Assembly: GCA_003640385.1 (NCBI GenBank)
Contig: RCAB01000009.1
Span: 434,001 to 498,000 of the forward strand
From: Setaria digitata
Lineage: Eukaryota > Nematoda > Chromadorea > Rhabditida > Setariidae
DNA: 64,000 nt
Direction of reading: 5' to 3'
Numbering within the stretch: position 1 is the first letter of the stretch; every line of letters begins with the position of its first letter. Under the pieces are notes generated by a model. It did not search any database. It had not been told where the DNA came from and saw only the letters and a list, made by a program, of their open reading frames with translations. Made by a program: the position numbers and the translations under genes. Of the stretch, positions 1-13,000 are shown piece after piece.

Positions 1-753
1 CCTTTGTATTTGTCACCTAGTATCACCCCAAGTAACCAATATTCAATTTTTTCCAGTATTAAAAAATACAACTACTGAATATGTTCTCTTCTTTTCACAA
101 CATTTGGCCATCTCATTTCCTAGGCTTACCATACTTCGTAAGCACTATCACTAATAACTTAATAACTTGTTAACACGAATAACGGATGGACGGTGGAAGC
201 AAGCTTTCGAATTTGACATTTTATTTGACCAACCAATGCTAAATTTAGCAGGAATAGATGAAGCAAGAGTGGAGTCGAAGACGCAAGTTCCACGGCAAAT
301 CCACCAGGCCGATCGGAACCTTCCATGCATTCCTCATCTTCGGCACCGAGTCTCTGCGGTATTTCACGGTCGATCCATGTCCTTGTTGCTAATGGAGTCA
401 TTACATAGCAAGGCAGTGGATTGATTGGATGACACGGGGTGTACTCAAGTAGCGACTTTCGGTTGACCCTTGTCGCTATAATCAAGTCGTCATTAAACTA
501 CGTCTTATCTCTACTTATTTACACATCCAGTCCCTTACACTATCCTTTTTCGTGCTATCGAGCAGTAAATTGTCTTTTCTTTTTGTCATTTGTTTTCGTC
601 GCAAATGAAACGGAAATTACTCTCTTATTCACACTGACATGACTTTTGTGCCGTCCTGTGTTACCGGGATATGTAGAATCTCACCTAACTTGCAGGACTT
701 TCGACAAAAAACAATAGAGTGATTAAATTACAAACTTTGTGAAAGTGAACATC
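1..753. other. left-edge flank, upstream of NOB1
   Basis: No confident gene. A minus-strand open frame of 108 codons (159-485) and a plus-strand one of 85 codons (167-424) overlap. The minus frame has coding-like composition, with Cys and Pro spread along it, but opens on TTG; its first ATG lies about 28 codons in. It could be an exon of a gene running off the left edge or chance. The rest is probably the NOB1 promoter and 5' UTR. Confidence 0.4.
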
Positions 754-3403
754 ATGAAAGCCGCCGAGGATGTGCCGGTACGACGTTTGATAGCTGATTC
801 TGGTGCTTTCATTAAACGGGTGCCTCTATATGTAAGTTTTAAAGCTGACGGAGTATTAAAAACGACTCCTTCTTTCTTTTTTGTCGCCAGTTAAATGAGA
901 TATCAAGTTATTTCCATTTTTCCGGAGATTTATTCGCTCCCTGTTACCACTCACAGTGGTGGATTTCAGGATTTAGCATCGGAGATTTACACGGTATCAG
1001 GAGTAATCAGTGAATTAAAATGTGAAAAAATGCGTCATCTTCTTGAAGGTCTTCCCTATCAAATTCAAATTCGAGAACCAACGGCTGAATCTCTCCATAT
1101 CAGTTAGTATGCTGAATCAACTTCTAATGGCTTATTAGGAGTTGCATTTCTTCTAATTACCTTAGTTTTATTATGACCTGTCAACGTTTTCAATAAATAG
1201 AAATTTGATTTCTGAGAGCACAAGCCTTTGTTCAGATCGTACAGCTTAATTAGTTTATTTATCAAACTTGCGAATTTAAATTACTGAAATATTTGATGAA
1301 TTGTAAATGATTATTGAATTCATGGATGATGCTTGAATCGAAGAAGATGGTGGCACTGATTGAAAATTTTATGGATTCATTAAACTAGGGAGTTAAATTT
1401 TCATTAGGGGCTTATTTCAGTAACTGAATTTTCGAAGAAAACCGGTGATTATCCGTCACTATCAGCAGTTGACTTAAAAGTACTCTCACTGGTACACGAC
1501 CTTCATGTGGCAGAATATGGAAAGGATAGTTTAAACTATGATTTTAAACTCCTTAAGGACAACTCGGGAAGTAGTTATCCTCTAGCAAAAAACACAACAG
1601 TATCAAGTGATGAAGATGTCCAAACACACAAAGTAAGTGTTTCACAATTCTGTACAATCTCAAGAATGCAATTCATGTTATCAAGGTTTTTTTATAATTA
1701 ACGATTTTATAATTTGTTTTATTCAGTGCTTTGTCGAATTCATCACCGTCATACATGTTTTTCCCCTGAGATAAAAAGTCACTTTGTTAAAATGTGGCTG
1801 AACGTTGCAGAATTCCGTTGAACTCGATAAGAAATCAAAGTTAGACGAGGCAGAAGATATGAGTGATGTTAGTGATGATGGTACTTGGTTAAATGAGGAT
1901 AATGTGGATCGGCTACTAGAACACATTGGTGAAATAACGGTACCGGAAAAAGAAATGAAGGTAAATTTCAACTGATATAGTTAAACTAAAATTTAAGACT
2001 TTTTTGACTTTACACTTTATGAACTGAATGCTAGGAATGAACGTATTTAGAAAAATTGAAAGATATTTTAGGTGGCGTGCATCACAACAGATTTTTCTAT
2101 GCAGAATATTCTTCTTCGTTTGGGTCTTTATTTATTGTCTGTTAACGGATACAGAATACATCAGCTGAATAATTACATCCTCCGGTATATCCATAATCAG
2201 AATTTCCAGTCAAAAAACATATGGGTAACACCATCTAAAATCGATATGATTTAAAAACAGATATTTTACGATTAAATAGAGGAATATTTTCATTTCATTT
2301 TCGAATTCTTCCGTTTTTGTAATAATAGAGTATATTAACCGTTACTTTAGAAATAAAATGATGGTATTTTTTTGAAGGTGTCGAGCATGCTTTGCGACAA
2401 CAGCTGTTATGACGAAACGTTTCTGTTCTCGCTGCGGAAATGACTCTCTACACAGAGTTGCTGTTAGTGTTGCCGAAGATGGAACAGTGCAACTGCACAT
2501 CAATTGGAATCGGTTACAATCGGCACGAGGCCTCAGATATTCCCTTCCAGCCCCAAAGGGTTTGTTTTTAGCATTGAGTACAGATTTTTTACCTATTTTA
2601 TAGTGAAATTCATATAGTTGAAGGTTTGGCAGTGACCAGAATTGAAAGCCGATTTTTGAGAACTTGAACTAATGAGTTCTTTTGTTCTCCTGATACAAAC
2701 ATTGATACATTTTGTTAGTGTAGTTGTTATCAATACTGTTTGTTGCTTTTTATATTTTCTTCACTGTTCTATAGTTTACATTTTATATTTTCCTTATTCT
2801 CTAAAATATATATGAATTTCTTTGTTATTCTCCTTTGAGAATTAAGATTGCGGAATTATTTAGAATACTGCGCAAATAAAAAGGTCTATTAAAACTGTAT
2901 TAATCTGCAAATGTTTTTGTGTTTTTGTACAAACATGCATTATAAAGGGAAATTAAAATTCCATTGTTTTTACCGCTTAATATTTCAGGTGGGAAACATG
3001 CTGTAGGACCACAGCTTTTTGAGGATCAACCGATGCCACAGAACAGAATGGCCCGCTGTCATCAGGATCCAACGGATATTGGACCGTTTGCTATGAACGA
3101 TGTGACTAGCAGGTGAATTTCGATCATTTCTTCAGTTATAGTAGCAAAAATCGAATTTATTTAAAATTGAAGTCTGTTCAGTTGGAGTTTAGATTAGCAG
3201 TAGAGAATGGAATGATATGTATGCAAAATAGTTCCACTCGAAAAATTCGATGACATTAAGTGTGAATCTATTTTACTTTGTCTGTGTTAATGGAGTATTT
3301 TGGTTTTAGGTCAGCAATACTTGGAATACGGTCTATGCAGAAAGTTAGGCGAAATCCAAATATACAGTCACATGGAAAGAAGCGGGGAAATAAGCGGCGA
3401 TAA
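754..3403 (+). CDS. NOB1: NOB1, 18S rRNA 3'-end endonuclease (PIN domain)
   Basis: NOB1 cuts the 3' end of 18S rRNA (site 3/D) in late 40S precursors. Eight exons keep frame throughout: 754-831, 970-1102, 1421-1632, 1811-1960, 2072-2184, 2378-2559, 2989-3112, 3310-3403. They give about 361 residues, against roughly 410 in human NOB1. The PIN domain starts with LIADSGAF near residue 12, continues with EIYTVSGVISELK, TEFSKKTGDYPSLSAVDLKV and ITTDFSMQN, and so keeps the acidic catalytic residues. A zinc ribbon follows (CRAC, then FCSRCG), then the conserved LRYSLPAPKGGKH block and a basic C-terminus. The middle (exons 3-4) is an acidic linker. The start is the first ATG in frame with the PIN domain. 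Downstream, RNF126 lies on the same strand 1.07 kb away. Confidence 0.93.
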
Positions 3404-4477
3404 ATTTCGTCATCTTAATGCTGTGAAATTTTCATTGTTTTAGTTTTTGTCTGTATATAGTACTGGATTGTTACTGGGATATTTACAAACTATAAGGAAT
3501 AATTTGGAAACAACCCTTCATGATTTTTGCATCACCAAAAGAAGAAGTGTCTCATATGTATTCGCTACTTTTTCTCATCAGTAAATTAGAGTGGCGAAAA
3601 AAATGAATAAATAAGTCTTATATCCCTAGAAATAATAAATAAGTCTTATATCTCTCGGCTTATATCTCTAGAACAGAATGCGATTTGTTGCTTATTGTAT
3701 ATCTCTACAGAATTAATAAAACGTAATAGAAACTGATCATTTGACGAAGTGTGGCTATAAACCTATACGTATCTGTTTGTTTGTTTTTTTTTTTTTTTTT
3801 TTTTTTTTTATTCTTGTCAGTTTGGATGACAAAGGTTGACATCTAATTTCAGTTGAAGATGTCGAGTTTCCATTTATCAATCCAGTGGAGTGCAAGAGTA
3901 AGAAGAGTTCGTTTCTGATAGATTCTTTCATTGTGCGAAATTGAGACATTATTGAGATGTTCAGAGAAATAGTTTTAATGTTCTCTGTAAATTTTTTAGA
4001 ACTCTCTTTGCATGTTTTCGCCCGCACAAAATTTTCGATTCATTAGCCTGTTGGAGGGGTACCAACCCACTAATCCTAGTTTTTTGTGTTGGTTTCATCA
4101 TTTGTTTGAGGGAGAAGGTGTAATTTGAGGTGACGAGTAAGGTCATTGCAAATTTGGAGCTGTGGTATGGCATTCCCGGATATAAGAAATTTATTATAAA
4201 GAATTTTTTGTAGTAAACGAGTAAGTTGCTTCTGAGGAGATATAGTTATTTGAAATTGCTAATGAAGAATTGGTTTTAAATGTTAATATATATGATGATT
4301 CAAAATTTCATTCATGTAGAGATTTTTTGTTTAGAGTATCATGTTATCGTCAATATCTTACGTTTGGAGGAAATGATTGATGCCCTATAGATAATCGACT
4401 TTTTCACTTCAGTTAGATAAGGTGGTCAATTATCTGCCGTTTGGGGCAGCTAATTTTCATTTTTGATGTCGATGTCA
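3404..4477. other. intergenic, NOB1 to RNF126
   Basis: Holds the NOB1 3' UTR, with possible AATAAA signals near 3605 and 3713, a short imperfect tandem repeat and a poly-T run near 3782-3809. No open frame here resembles a gene. The last few hundred bases probably contain the RNF126 promoter. Confidence 0.5.
3606..3672. repeat. short imperfect tandem repeat
   Basis: Two units of about 24 bp (each containing AATAAGTCTTATATC) are followed by a degenerate third containing TTATATCTCTAGA. They lie in the 3' flank of NOB1, and no function is evident. Confidence 0.6.
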
Positions 4478-6335
4478 ATGTCGACATATTATTGCCATAA
4501 TTGTCAGCAAGGAGTGGCGCTAAGGGATGGGGTGAGTTCTTGTTTTCAGTTCTGGATAAAATTTTCACACGTTGCAATTTCTCTAAATTAGCAGTTTTTA
4601 AGCTTAAAGATTTGTTCATCCAGAATAACAACGCACTTCACATGATGGTGGGGCAGTGGGTGTAAGCACACTTGTTGCCTTTAGTTTACATTGAAGCCGC
4701 TCATTTTGTCAGCAATAAATTTTTACATTTTTCTGTTCATAGGTTATTTAAAGTCTATTTTGATCGTATCTATGTGATCCTTGTCTAGTTTAAAGTGGAA
4801 GGTTTCAAGGATTTTGTTTGTGCGAGATGTGGTAGCGAGTTCATTGAGGAACTATCTACAGACAACAGATCGTATGTGTCACCATTTGGGATGGTTTGTT
4901 TTCTTTTTTTTTTTTTTTTTTTTTTTTCAAATATTTTTTTGCTGATATAAAGTTCTGTTTATTTACTAGCTCAAATAAACAAAGCTAAATGGCATTCATA
5001 ATGAAGCAAAAATTTTAGATCTTTGGTCAGATGATCTCTGATGGTACTCATGGAAATGCAGAAGTAGGGTCTTCAAGTAATGCTCAACAACAAGAACAGA
5101 ACCAGCAACCTTCAATACGATTTATGCATGGACCTTCTGTAGTTGGTGGGGACGACGAAAATATTATACTGCTTTTTCTAAATCAGTTACTTACAAATTT
5201 ATCGGCACAGGGAGCTCAAATACAACTGCAGATTACTCGCGATCCAAATGCGCATGGAAAGTAAGATTTTACTTCCTTCTATGTTATTGACGTTTTCGAA
5301 GTTCTGGAAAAATCATCGGTGTTATTAATACCATTGTTGTTGTCGTTAGCAACATTGACTGTCGTTTAACAGAAAAAATTAGTTGAAAAACAGGTCAGGA
5401 AGTGGAAAACCATTATCAGGATTATTACTGGTCCTTATCCACGTTTTGATTTTTGCGTGGTACACTGTTAACTCCTCTGTCTTCCAAGCGCCTTTATATA
5501 AGGAAAAATATGATTCAATTTCCGACATATACCAATCGCTTATTTTGTCTCGCGCCGGTTATTTATGCACTTTTGCATCAAGTAATGTTCTGCTGGAGTT
5601 CTTGACATTTATATTACTTGATTTTTAATGATTTATGTAGGAGATATAATTAAATCATAATATGCTTGCATAAAAGATTCTAGTGTTCTTCACGGACCAG
5701 TAGCAGATTATGCCTGGGGGGAAGGCGGATTGGATCAAATCGTCACACAGCTGCTGAATCAGTTTGAAGGTGGCTCAACACCTGTCGATCCCAAATTGCT
5801 TCCGAACCTTCCAATGACAGTAGTGGAGACGAAACATGTTGACAGTGGTGCTCAATGCACTACGTGCATGGAAACTTTCAAAAAGGTTAGATTTGAAAGT
5901 TTAGATATCTCACAGTTTGCCCTAAAATATCATTTTGAACTACTCTATGATGGCTTTTGCACATTTTCTCGGGGTTACTAGTGTAGTTAGTAATTGAAAG
6001 GTCCATAAGTTACTTGCGTCCCTCAATTATCCGCAGAGATTGTAATTCTCTCCATTTGAAGAAATTCCCCATCACATAGGACACAGAAGGGAGACAGATG
6101 AAACCTCTGTGGAAGGAATGCTGTAAAACATTTATAAGTCATGTAAGCGGAAATAAGTTATATTAGGTATCTGAAACTTTAGGATGAGTCTGTGGCAATC
6201 CTCGAATGTCAGCATATTTTCCATCGAGATTGCATATTACCTTGGCTCAGGCGGCATAATACTTGCCCAATATGTCGGCAAACAGTTGATGCAACAAAAT
6301 GGTCCAGCAACAATCCCTTAGACGAATTGGATTGA
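4478..6335 (+). CDS. RNF126: RNF126/RNF115-type RING-H2 E3 ubiquitin ligase
   Basis: An E3 ligase of the RNF126/RNF115 (BCA2) family, which in animals ubiquitinates mislocalised and endosomal cargo. Five exons stay in frame: 4478-4531, 4789-4893, 5019-5260, 5684-5885, 6183-6335, coding about 251 residues. The first exon is small but diagnostic: [10 protein letters not shown] supplies the first zinc-binding pair and exon 2 supplies [13 protein letters not shown], together the N-terminal zinc finger. A low-complexity Gln/Asn region follows, then the conserved [20 protein letters not shown] segment. The RING-H2 runs from CTTCMETF through CQHIFHRDC to CPICR near the C-terminus. The protein stops soon after the RING, so it is shorter than human RNF126 (about 310). 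The exon 2 donor is GTTTGT at 4894; a stronger-looking GTATGT at 4872 would break frame. Confidence 0.9.
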
Positions 6336-6957
6336 TAATAGAGCTGAATGAAAATGAAACCATTAACACAATGTTTATATATTGACATTGAAGATATGAA
6401 ATTATTTCTGCAACTATTTCATTGTGATTTTTCACTTTTTGTATTGTCATGAATAAAACTAACTTTCACATCGGTTGAGGAATGACAAATTATGCATTAA
6501 AATTAATATCCCAAATTTTATTTGGGGAGGATTGAGTTTCCATTTGTATGGCGATGAACTACACAGATATACGATGTCATTGCGGGGAAAAAAATGTGAG
6601 TTAGTTATGGTTTTGCACATATTTTGCACATAGCATGCACATATGTGAACATAACTCACATATGTGCATGCTCAACTGGATGGAAGCTTCAAAACTGGGA
6701 AAGTTACAGCACTGATGAGATGTGAAATGGACAAGTACGGGTACTATAAAGCACTGAGTAAAAAAGAGAAGGACTAGGGAGATCTTTAAGTAACATCATA
6801 AATGAACTAAATGTTCTTTAAAATCCAAAATAACATTCCGAAGTCAATCCTAAGCAAAGGTTCCACCCAAAAGTACTGCAATGTATCTTTTGCATTCCTG
6901 TTTTCAAACAGGAACCTCCGCATCGCAAAAAAAGAAAAATTATGGGTGATTAAACAG
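6336..6957. other. convergent intergenic, RNF126 and POLE 3' ends
   Basis: Between two genes that point at each other. It has an AATAAA at 6452-6457 for RNF126 and a 17-bp perfect hairpin (listed separately). No open frame resembles a gene. Confidence 0.5.
6632..6672. repeat. perfect inverted repeat (17-bp stem, 7-nt loop)
   Basis: The left arm 6632-6648 (AGCATGCACATATGTGA) is exactly complementary to 6656-6672, with a loop at 6649-6655. It lies between the convergent RNF126 and POLE 3' ends. It could fold in either transcript or be a remnant of a small palindromic element. Confidence 0.85.
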
Positions 6958-9900
6958 TTAAAATAAAGTCCATTCGCACAATTCAGCTAAACGTATAAGG
7001 TCGTGCTGTAGTGCTACTTTTCTGATTGTTTCCAGATTATAACGAAATTCGGCAGGTGATATAACATTCTCTTCAGTACCGGAGCAATCACAGAAAAGAG
7101 ACATATTGTGTCTTCGAATCTGAAAATAACTCATTTATGCAAATGACTTGCTGATTTATAGCTCCATTAGATTTACAATCCAAAAACCTACAGCTCCGCA
7201 ACGTGTACATTTGAAATCTTGTATTGTGTAAGCGATCAGAAGCTGATTCACTCGTTCTATTAAAAGCTGCTCAATGGTCGATGCGAGAAACTGCTTCCCA
7301 CAACCCGGACAAATCCAAATTTCTGACTGGCATACATCCAGATCACTCGACTGGCAACATACAGAACAAAATAGCTGAGTCAGAATACATGACACGTTCA
7401 GCGATTGCCACGTAGCTTCATCTGATGCATCATCCACATCCAGCATATGTAAAAGTTGATAGCGTAACTAAATGTTTGTGGTTTAACGATCATATAAATA
7501 CAAAAATGTTGAATTAAACGTAATTTATTGCGTATGTGACATTAAACAAAAGCAGCTGAAGTATCGCCTGTTGTAGCTACTAAAGTTTAAATCGAAGTTA
7601 AGATATATGTATCTTTCTGTCATCTGAGTAATCTAATCCAAAATTCCTGAATATGGATCGAGAACATCAATAAATAAAAAACAATTTAGCAATGGCCTTC
7701 TTAACATAAATTCTATCCAACAATACTTTTGAAATCGAGTCATGGACTGCAGAATCAAGTCCAATGAAATGGCATATTCCTTTAACCATCAAAAGAACTG
7801 AATTCCGCAAATCATAGCTATTTCCCGCATTAGCATTCGGCAAATTATTAAGAAAATCGAACATTTGTTCCGTAACTTCATTTCTTACAAGATTTGCACG
7901 ATACTGCTGTTGTTCCACCACATTTTTCTAAGGATTGGAAATTTATACAATATTTAATCCCTGAATTAGGGTAAATCTAAAGCTAAGCGTAGTAGAAAAC
8001 AAACTGCTATACAGAATTTGTTGAAGTCTTTAGAATCCACTACTAAATAGAGGCAAAGTGACATGCACTACATATATGTATACATATATATATATATAAA
8101 TTCTGAATTCCGCAAATCACAGCTATTTCCCGCATTAGCATTCGGCAAATTATTAAGAAAATCGAACATTTGTTCCGTAACTTCATTTCTTACAAGATTT
8201 GCACGATACTGCTGTTGTTCCACCACATTTTTCTAAGGATTGGATATATATAATATATATACATATTTTCTTACTCTAGAACAAATCGAACAGCTGGCGT
8301 TAACCAGTATGAACTTACAGTCAATCTTATATTCCGAGCAACTAGGGCAAAATACCCTATTAATGTCTGTTTGAACAAAGTTCGATAATTCTCTTCTTCA
8401 ATAAAGTTGGATGTACCAAGTTTTATAGTAATTTCTTTGCTTTCTTCTTCCTGACCCAAAAGAATTCCAATATGATCATTCTGTAAATATATATAAGGAA
8501 ATCAAGAAGAAAAAAAAGAAAGAATTAAAGAGGTAAAAAGACAAAAGAAATGGGAAAATGCAGAAATTTAAACAGCTACTTCAAAAACCCTTTCATTATC
8601 CCACGTCAGTGTGCAAAAAATGTACTATGTTTCATGATCCTTTTCTAATCTTCAAATCTCGCGTTCATAAAATGAGTTTTGGGGAATAATCTTCATTTCA
8701 AATATTACAATTTTCAAAAATTCTTTTGTCTTCAAAAAAAAAAAGAAAAAGAGGGGAAAAAGAAAAGTCCAATATAACCAAAAAACATATCATATAAAAT
8801 TCAAGCTAATTGTAATCACTAGTTGATCCTACTCAATAAAATCAAATAAAAATCACCATATCAACCCACAATAAAACGTCCCAAAATTTAGTTGCTTTGA
8901 TATTTAATGATGCAAAAATTGCATGCTGCTCAAGTGATAAGCATAAACTGTTCACAAACGACTGAGCATGTTCAAGTGTTGAACGCTGCGTGCACATAAT
9001 AAGTCGCGAACTAGACGCGTAAATAATACGACCGCCCAATCGATTTAGCTAGAATGCAAAAATAATAGTCGCAAAAATAATACTGTTGTTTATAATATGT
9101 TCGAAGAGTTCCTGTATAACATTCTATCAGATTTACACTACAACGAACATTATAATACATATATCGTAAAAGCTTAAATAAAGTTGAGAAAATATACTTC
9201 ACTAAGCAAACCACCAGCAGAAGCTTGGTGATTAGTATCAAAATTAATATTCCTTTCAGAAAAAAAAAAAAAAAAAAAACAGTAATGTCAATATCCAACT
9301 AAACCATCATTCAAATGATTTGTACTTCTTCAATGACAGCCAATATAAAACACTAATTTAGAAAAAATTCTCCCTTTTTAAATGAGGTCTACAAAACACG
9401 AAACCGTAAGAAAATAAATTAGGAAGCTTTCCACAACTGAAGAAATGTTTCAACTTACTTCAGCAACTAGCAACAGAATCAGTTTAGTGATTAGTATATC
9501 CACTACCCGAACAATAGCGGGATCATACATTAAGGCATGCTGTGTACGTAACCAACTGCAAAGAAAAAAGTAGTATAATTCAGAACTTGTTTCTCGAGAA
9601 AATTTCTAAAACCATTAATAACATACATCTTGGAGTTATATGGAAATGTTTCCCTACAAAAGTATTTATCCACAGATTCATTTATTTATAATATTTGATA
9701 CTTTCATACAAACTACTGTTACTGCTAATTCTTACAAAAATAATTAAGGATTTAACCAACCGATCAAGGCTAATGATTACTTGGTCAGCAATCTTGCTAC
9801 CGTACAGATGAATATCCTTAATACAATCGTGCAGCAGTAGCCGAAGAACCTAAATACCAATATAACTTAAATTATCATATTAGAATAACTTCGAAGGAGT

Positions 9901-10019
9901 TATAAACAAAACTATTATACATATAATTAGCAACAGAATCAGTTTAGTGATTAGTATATCCACTACCTGAACAACAGAAGGATCATACATTAAGGCATAT
10001 ACGTTTTTGTATATGCATA

Positions 10020-10052
<33 letters not shown>

Positions 10053-13000
10053 TGTGCACATACAAAAACGAGACAAATCGCTAGTCCGCTTTCCCATACG
10101 CTGCCAAAAGAAACTTACTTTTAATGGACCTGCCACGGCTGCTCCTTCATCATATTGAGCAATACTTCGAACATATCCAAGAAGCGCATCTGCTGATAAA
10201 ATAGTTCCACTTAAGAATCCGACCGAATCTGTACCACCTTCCGCATCAGCGATACCTGATGACTGCACAAGTGCCGTAACATCAACTGCGCCCAATTCTA
10301 ACTCAACGCATACATTGGTCTCGAAGCTTAAAGCAAACAACAACATAAATTTAAGAATCACAAATGCTTTTGATATTAGAGATAATTAAAAGCAAAGCAT
10401 AGTTCCAAATTATTCACTCCATATGGTAAGGATGCATTACGCCCAATAATTCTAAAAGGCATATTTCAAAAATATTCATTCGGACATCAAATATTTCACT
10501 TTTACACATTGGAACAATCGATATTTACCTGGACTCGTTGACCACACAAACTGACTGCTTACTGACTGAAAGTGACGACCATACAGCATTTAGTCGAGCA
10601 TCATCCAATTCTTTGCCACCAAGATCAGGTCGATTAAGCGGCGAGGCCCACAAAACGTATCCTTGATCAATCAAACTTCGCGCAAATAATACATCTGGAC
10701 CAAATGTTGAAAAATCTTCTGGTATATTACCAATTGGAACATGCAAATAACGGCTTACTTCAACGTATTGCTGAAACAGTGCAAGTTTGCTGATTTTATA
10801 ATAGTTTAATTCGAAAGACTGAAAGTGGATATTTAAAATGACAATGTTTTAGAAAAACCACCATAAGGAATAAAATACTCCTTTAATAAAGTAAGTGTCG
10901 AATAAGAGAATTTCAGAACATCGACTTAAATTTTATGAATAAGGCGCTTAATAAGGCCTATAAGGCACTCACTATTACCTCACTACTATACCACAATAAT
11001 GACATTCAAACTCATTTCTCACATGCAAATAAAGGAACATATTGAAATAATGCTTGATAATTCTTCTTAGGACAACACGTTGCCAGTCTAAAACATTGAA
11101 AAGACCGGAAGGCTCGGATGCGTGGATCCGCACAAGAGGGTAACTATCAAGCGTTGGCAATCGTTTGACCAGTGAAGAGAATCGTTGCCTCGATTGCACA
11201 ACAATCATGGTCGGATAACTGTCCACTTCACGTAAACTTCGAATGTACTACAATGGATTTATTTATTTTTTTCGTTTTTTGTAAAAATACCTATGTTTAT
11301 ACCTAAGTTTAACAATTTCAGTCGACTAATAAGAACGAGTTGTTTTTTTTAATTAACTGGATATTTAAAACACCAATTCTCAAGTTCTTTTGAGGAACCT
11401 AAGAATTACTGTTACACGATTCATACTACCTTTGCGGAAAAGAATCATAAGTTAAACGAAAATGATAGTAGCTCAGAAGGTATCCCTCATTTAGCAAATT
11501 AATTTCTATAATGAGAGAAATAGAACCGCAATAATTTCACTAGGCTAATAAATAGCAGACTTCACTTTGTACAAGTTGTATACACGCTTCGTAGAAATAA
11601 TATTTCATGTAAACTTTTAGAGCTATGTAAGGAATTTCATTAGTCTTACCCAAGTTACCTGTTATTTAACTCTAGGTATTTTACCATTCTATGTACATCG
11701 ATATGAAGATAAACTTACTCTTTGAATTATCTGATCAGCCCTTTCGATAGCAACACACTGATTTACTGTGAACTTCATATCATCTTTGAGATTAAGAAAA
11801 GAAGCGCTAACGTCAGATCTAAAAAGTTCCAAAATGTGATATTTTAAAAAACTGCTCCGAAAAATAAACCTATAAGTCATCATTCAAAAAAAAAAAGTGA
11901 ATAATTTAATTGCAAGTAAACTAATAAGAACTGTTTTGATGCCGACAGGAATTCCATTATTCAATGATGATTCTANAAGTAAATTAATAAGAACTGTTTT
12001 GATGCCGACAGGAATTCCATTATTCAATGATGATTCTAGACTTTGAAAACCTTAAAATGTGAAAGGAGACTATCTAACACTGTAAATTACGTTATTCCAA
12101 TTGAGCAATAGGCTGTATGCCTTTGGCGAAGAGTTTTGTATTAGATCAAAGAATAATAATGTTTTTTTTTGCTTAAAATACTTACAAATTTTCCCTTTCA
12201 CTGATATACACATTCGATAAATTCGGCAAAGTCAACCCGGTTTTGTTCACTACAACAATGTGTGCTTCGCTTGTGACTGTATTAAATACTGCCATAACAC
12301 ATCGGCTATCCTGTTGATGCTCATAAAAGAACAGAGTCCGAATACTATTTTCCGGAAGGTATTGGACTGAGAAATCCTGAATATATATTCTGGAAGTGAA
12401 GCCCGTTAGGGAATGCAACCAACTTAACATATGTTATTAAAATTTAACAACATCTGACCACTAATACTAACCGATTCCAGTTGCTCGAAATCGTACGAAG
12501 TAGCCGAATGTACTTCCAAATTTGGTTTCACTCTACAGCTACAGCCCAGAGTGAGTAAGGCTCGGAAAAGCAGCGGTACTTGTGATTCATAAACACCTTC
12601 AATTCTCATTGCACATAATTCTTTATTCAGCTGACTGTAAGTACTGTTCGAAATACTTGACGTATTTTCAAAAAATTGAAAAGAAAAAAAGTCAAGTGAA
12701 ACGCAAACAATTTCATTCGGTTTCTTCTAAGTTATTTGAGCTCAATTTCCCGTCAACTTCTTAAAATTTGAACAGATCATTACAAAAATTATTCGCGAAC
12801 AATATATATTACTTCAAACTCGATTCAAATATTCGCTCATCAATGACGTATCGTCGTAAATTAAAAACTGGCTTCAACCGAGGAAGAATACGTTTGACCA
12901 GCACACCCGAACTTTCCTTCTCTTCACGATCATTCACATAAATGATCCGCGGCATTCGCAAATTAATCTTCATCATTTTATTGAGAATTATACACCACAA

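Noticed and set aside
5383..5628. 81-codon frame with a hydrophobic stretch
   Set aside because: Lies in the RNF126 intron between two exons that join in frame; starts on TTG and resembles no family.
8103..8244. Treating the POLE exon copy as an active exon
   Set aside because: Using its acceptor with the first available donor leaves the frame out of phase with the parent exon; the parent exon joins cleanly without it.
9011..9298. 95-codon minus-strand frame rich in Leu, Ile and Tyr
   Set aside because: Spans a POLE intron and a poly-A run; low complexity, overlaps the real exon in another frame.
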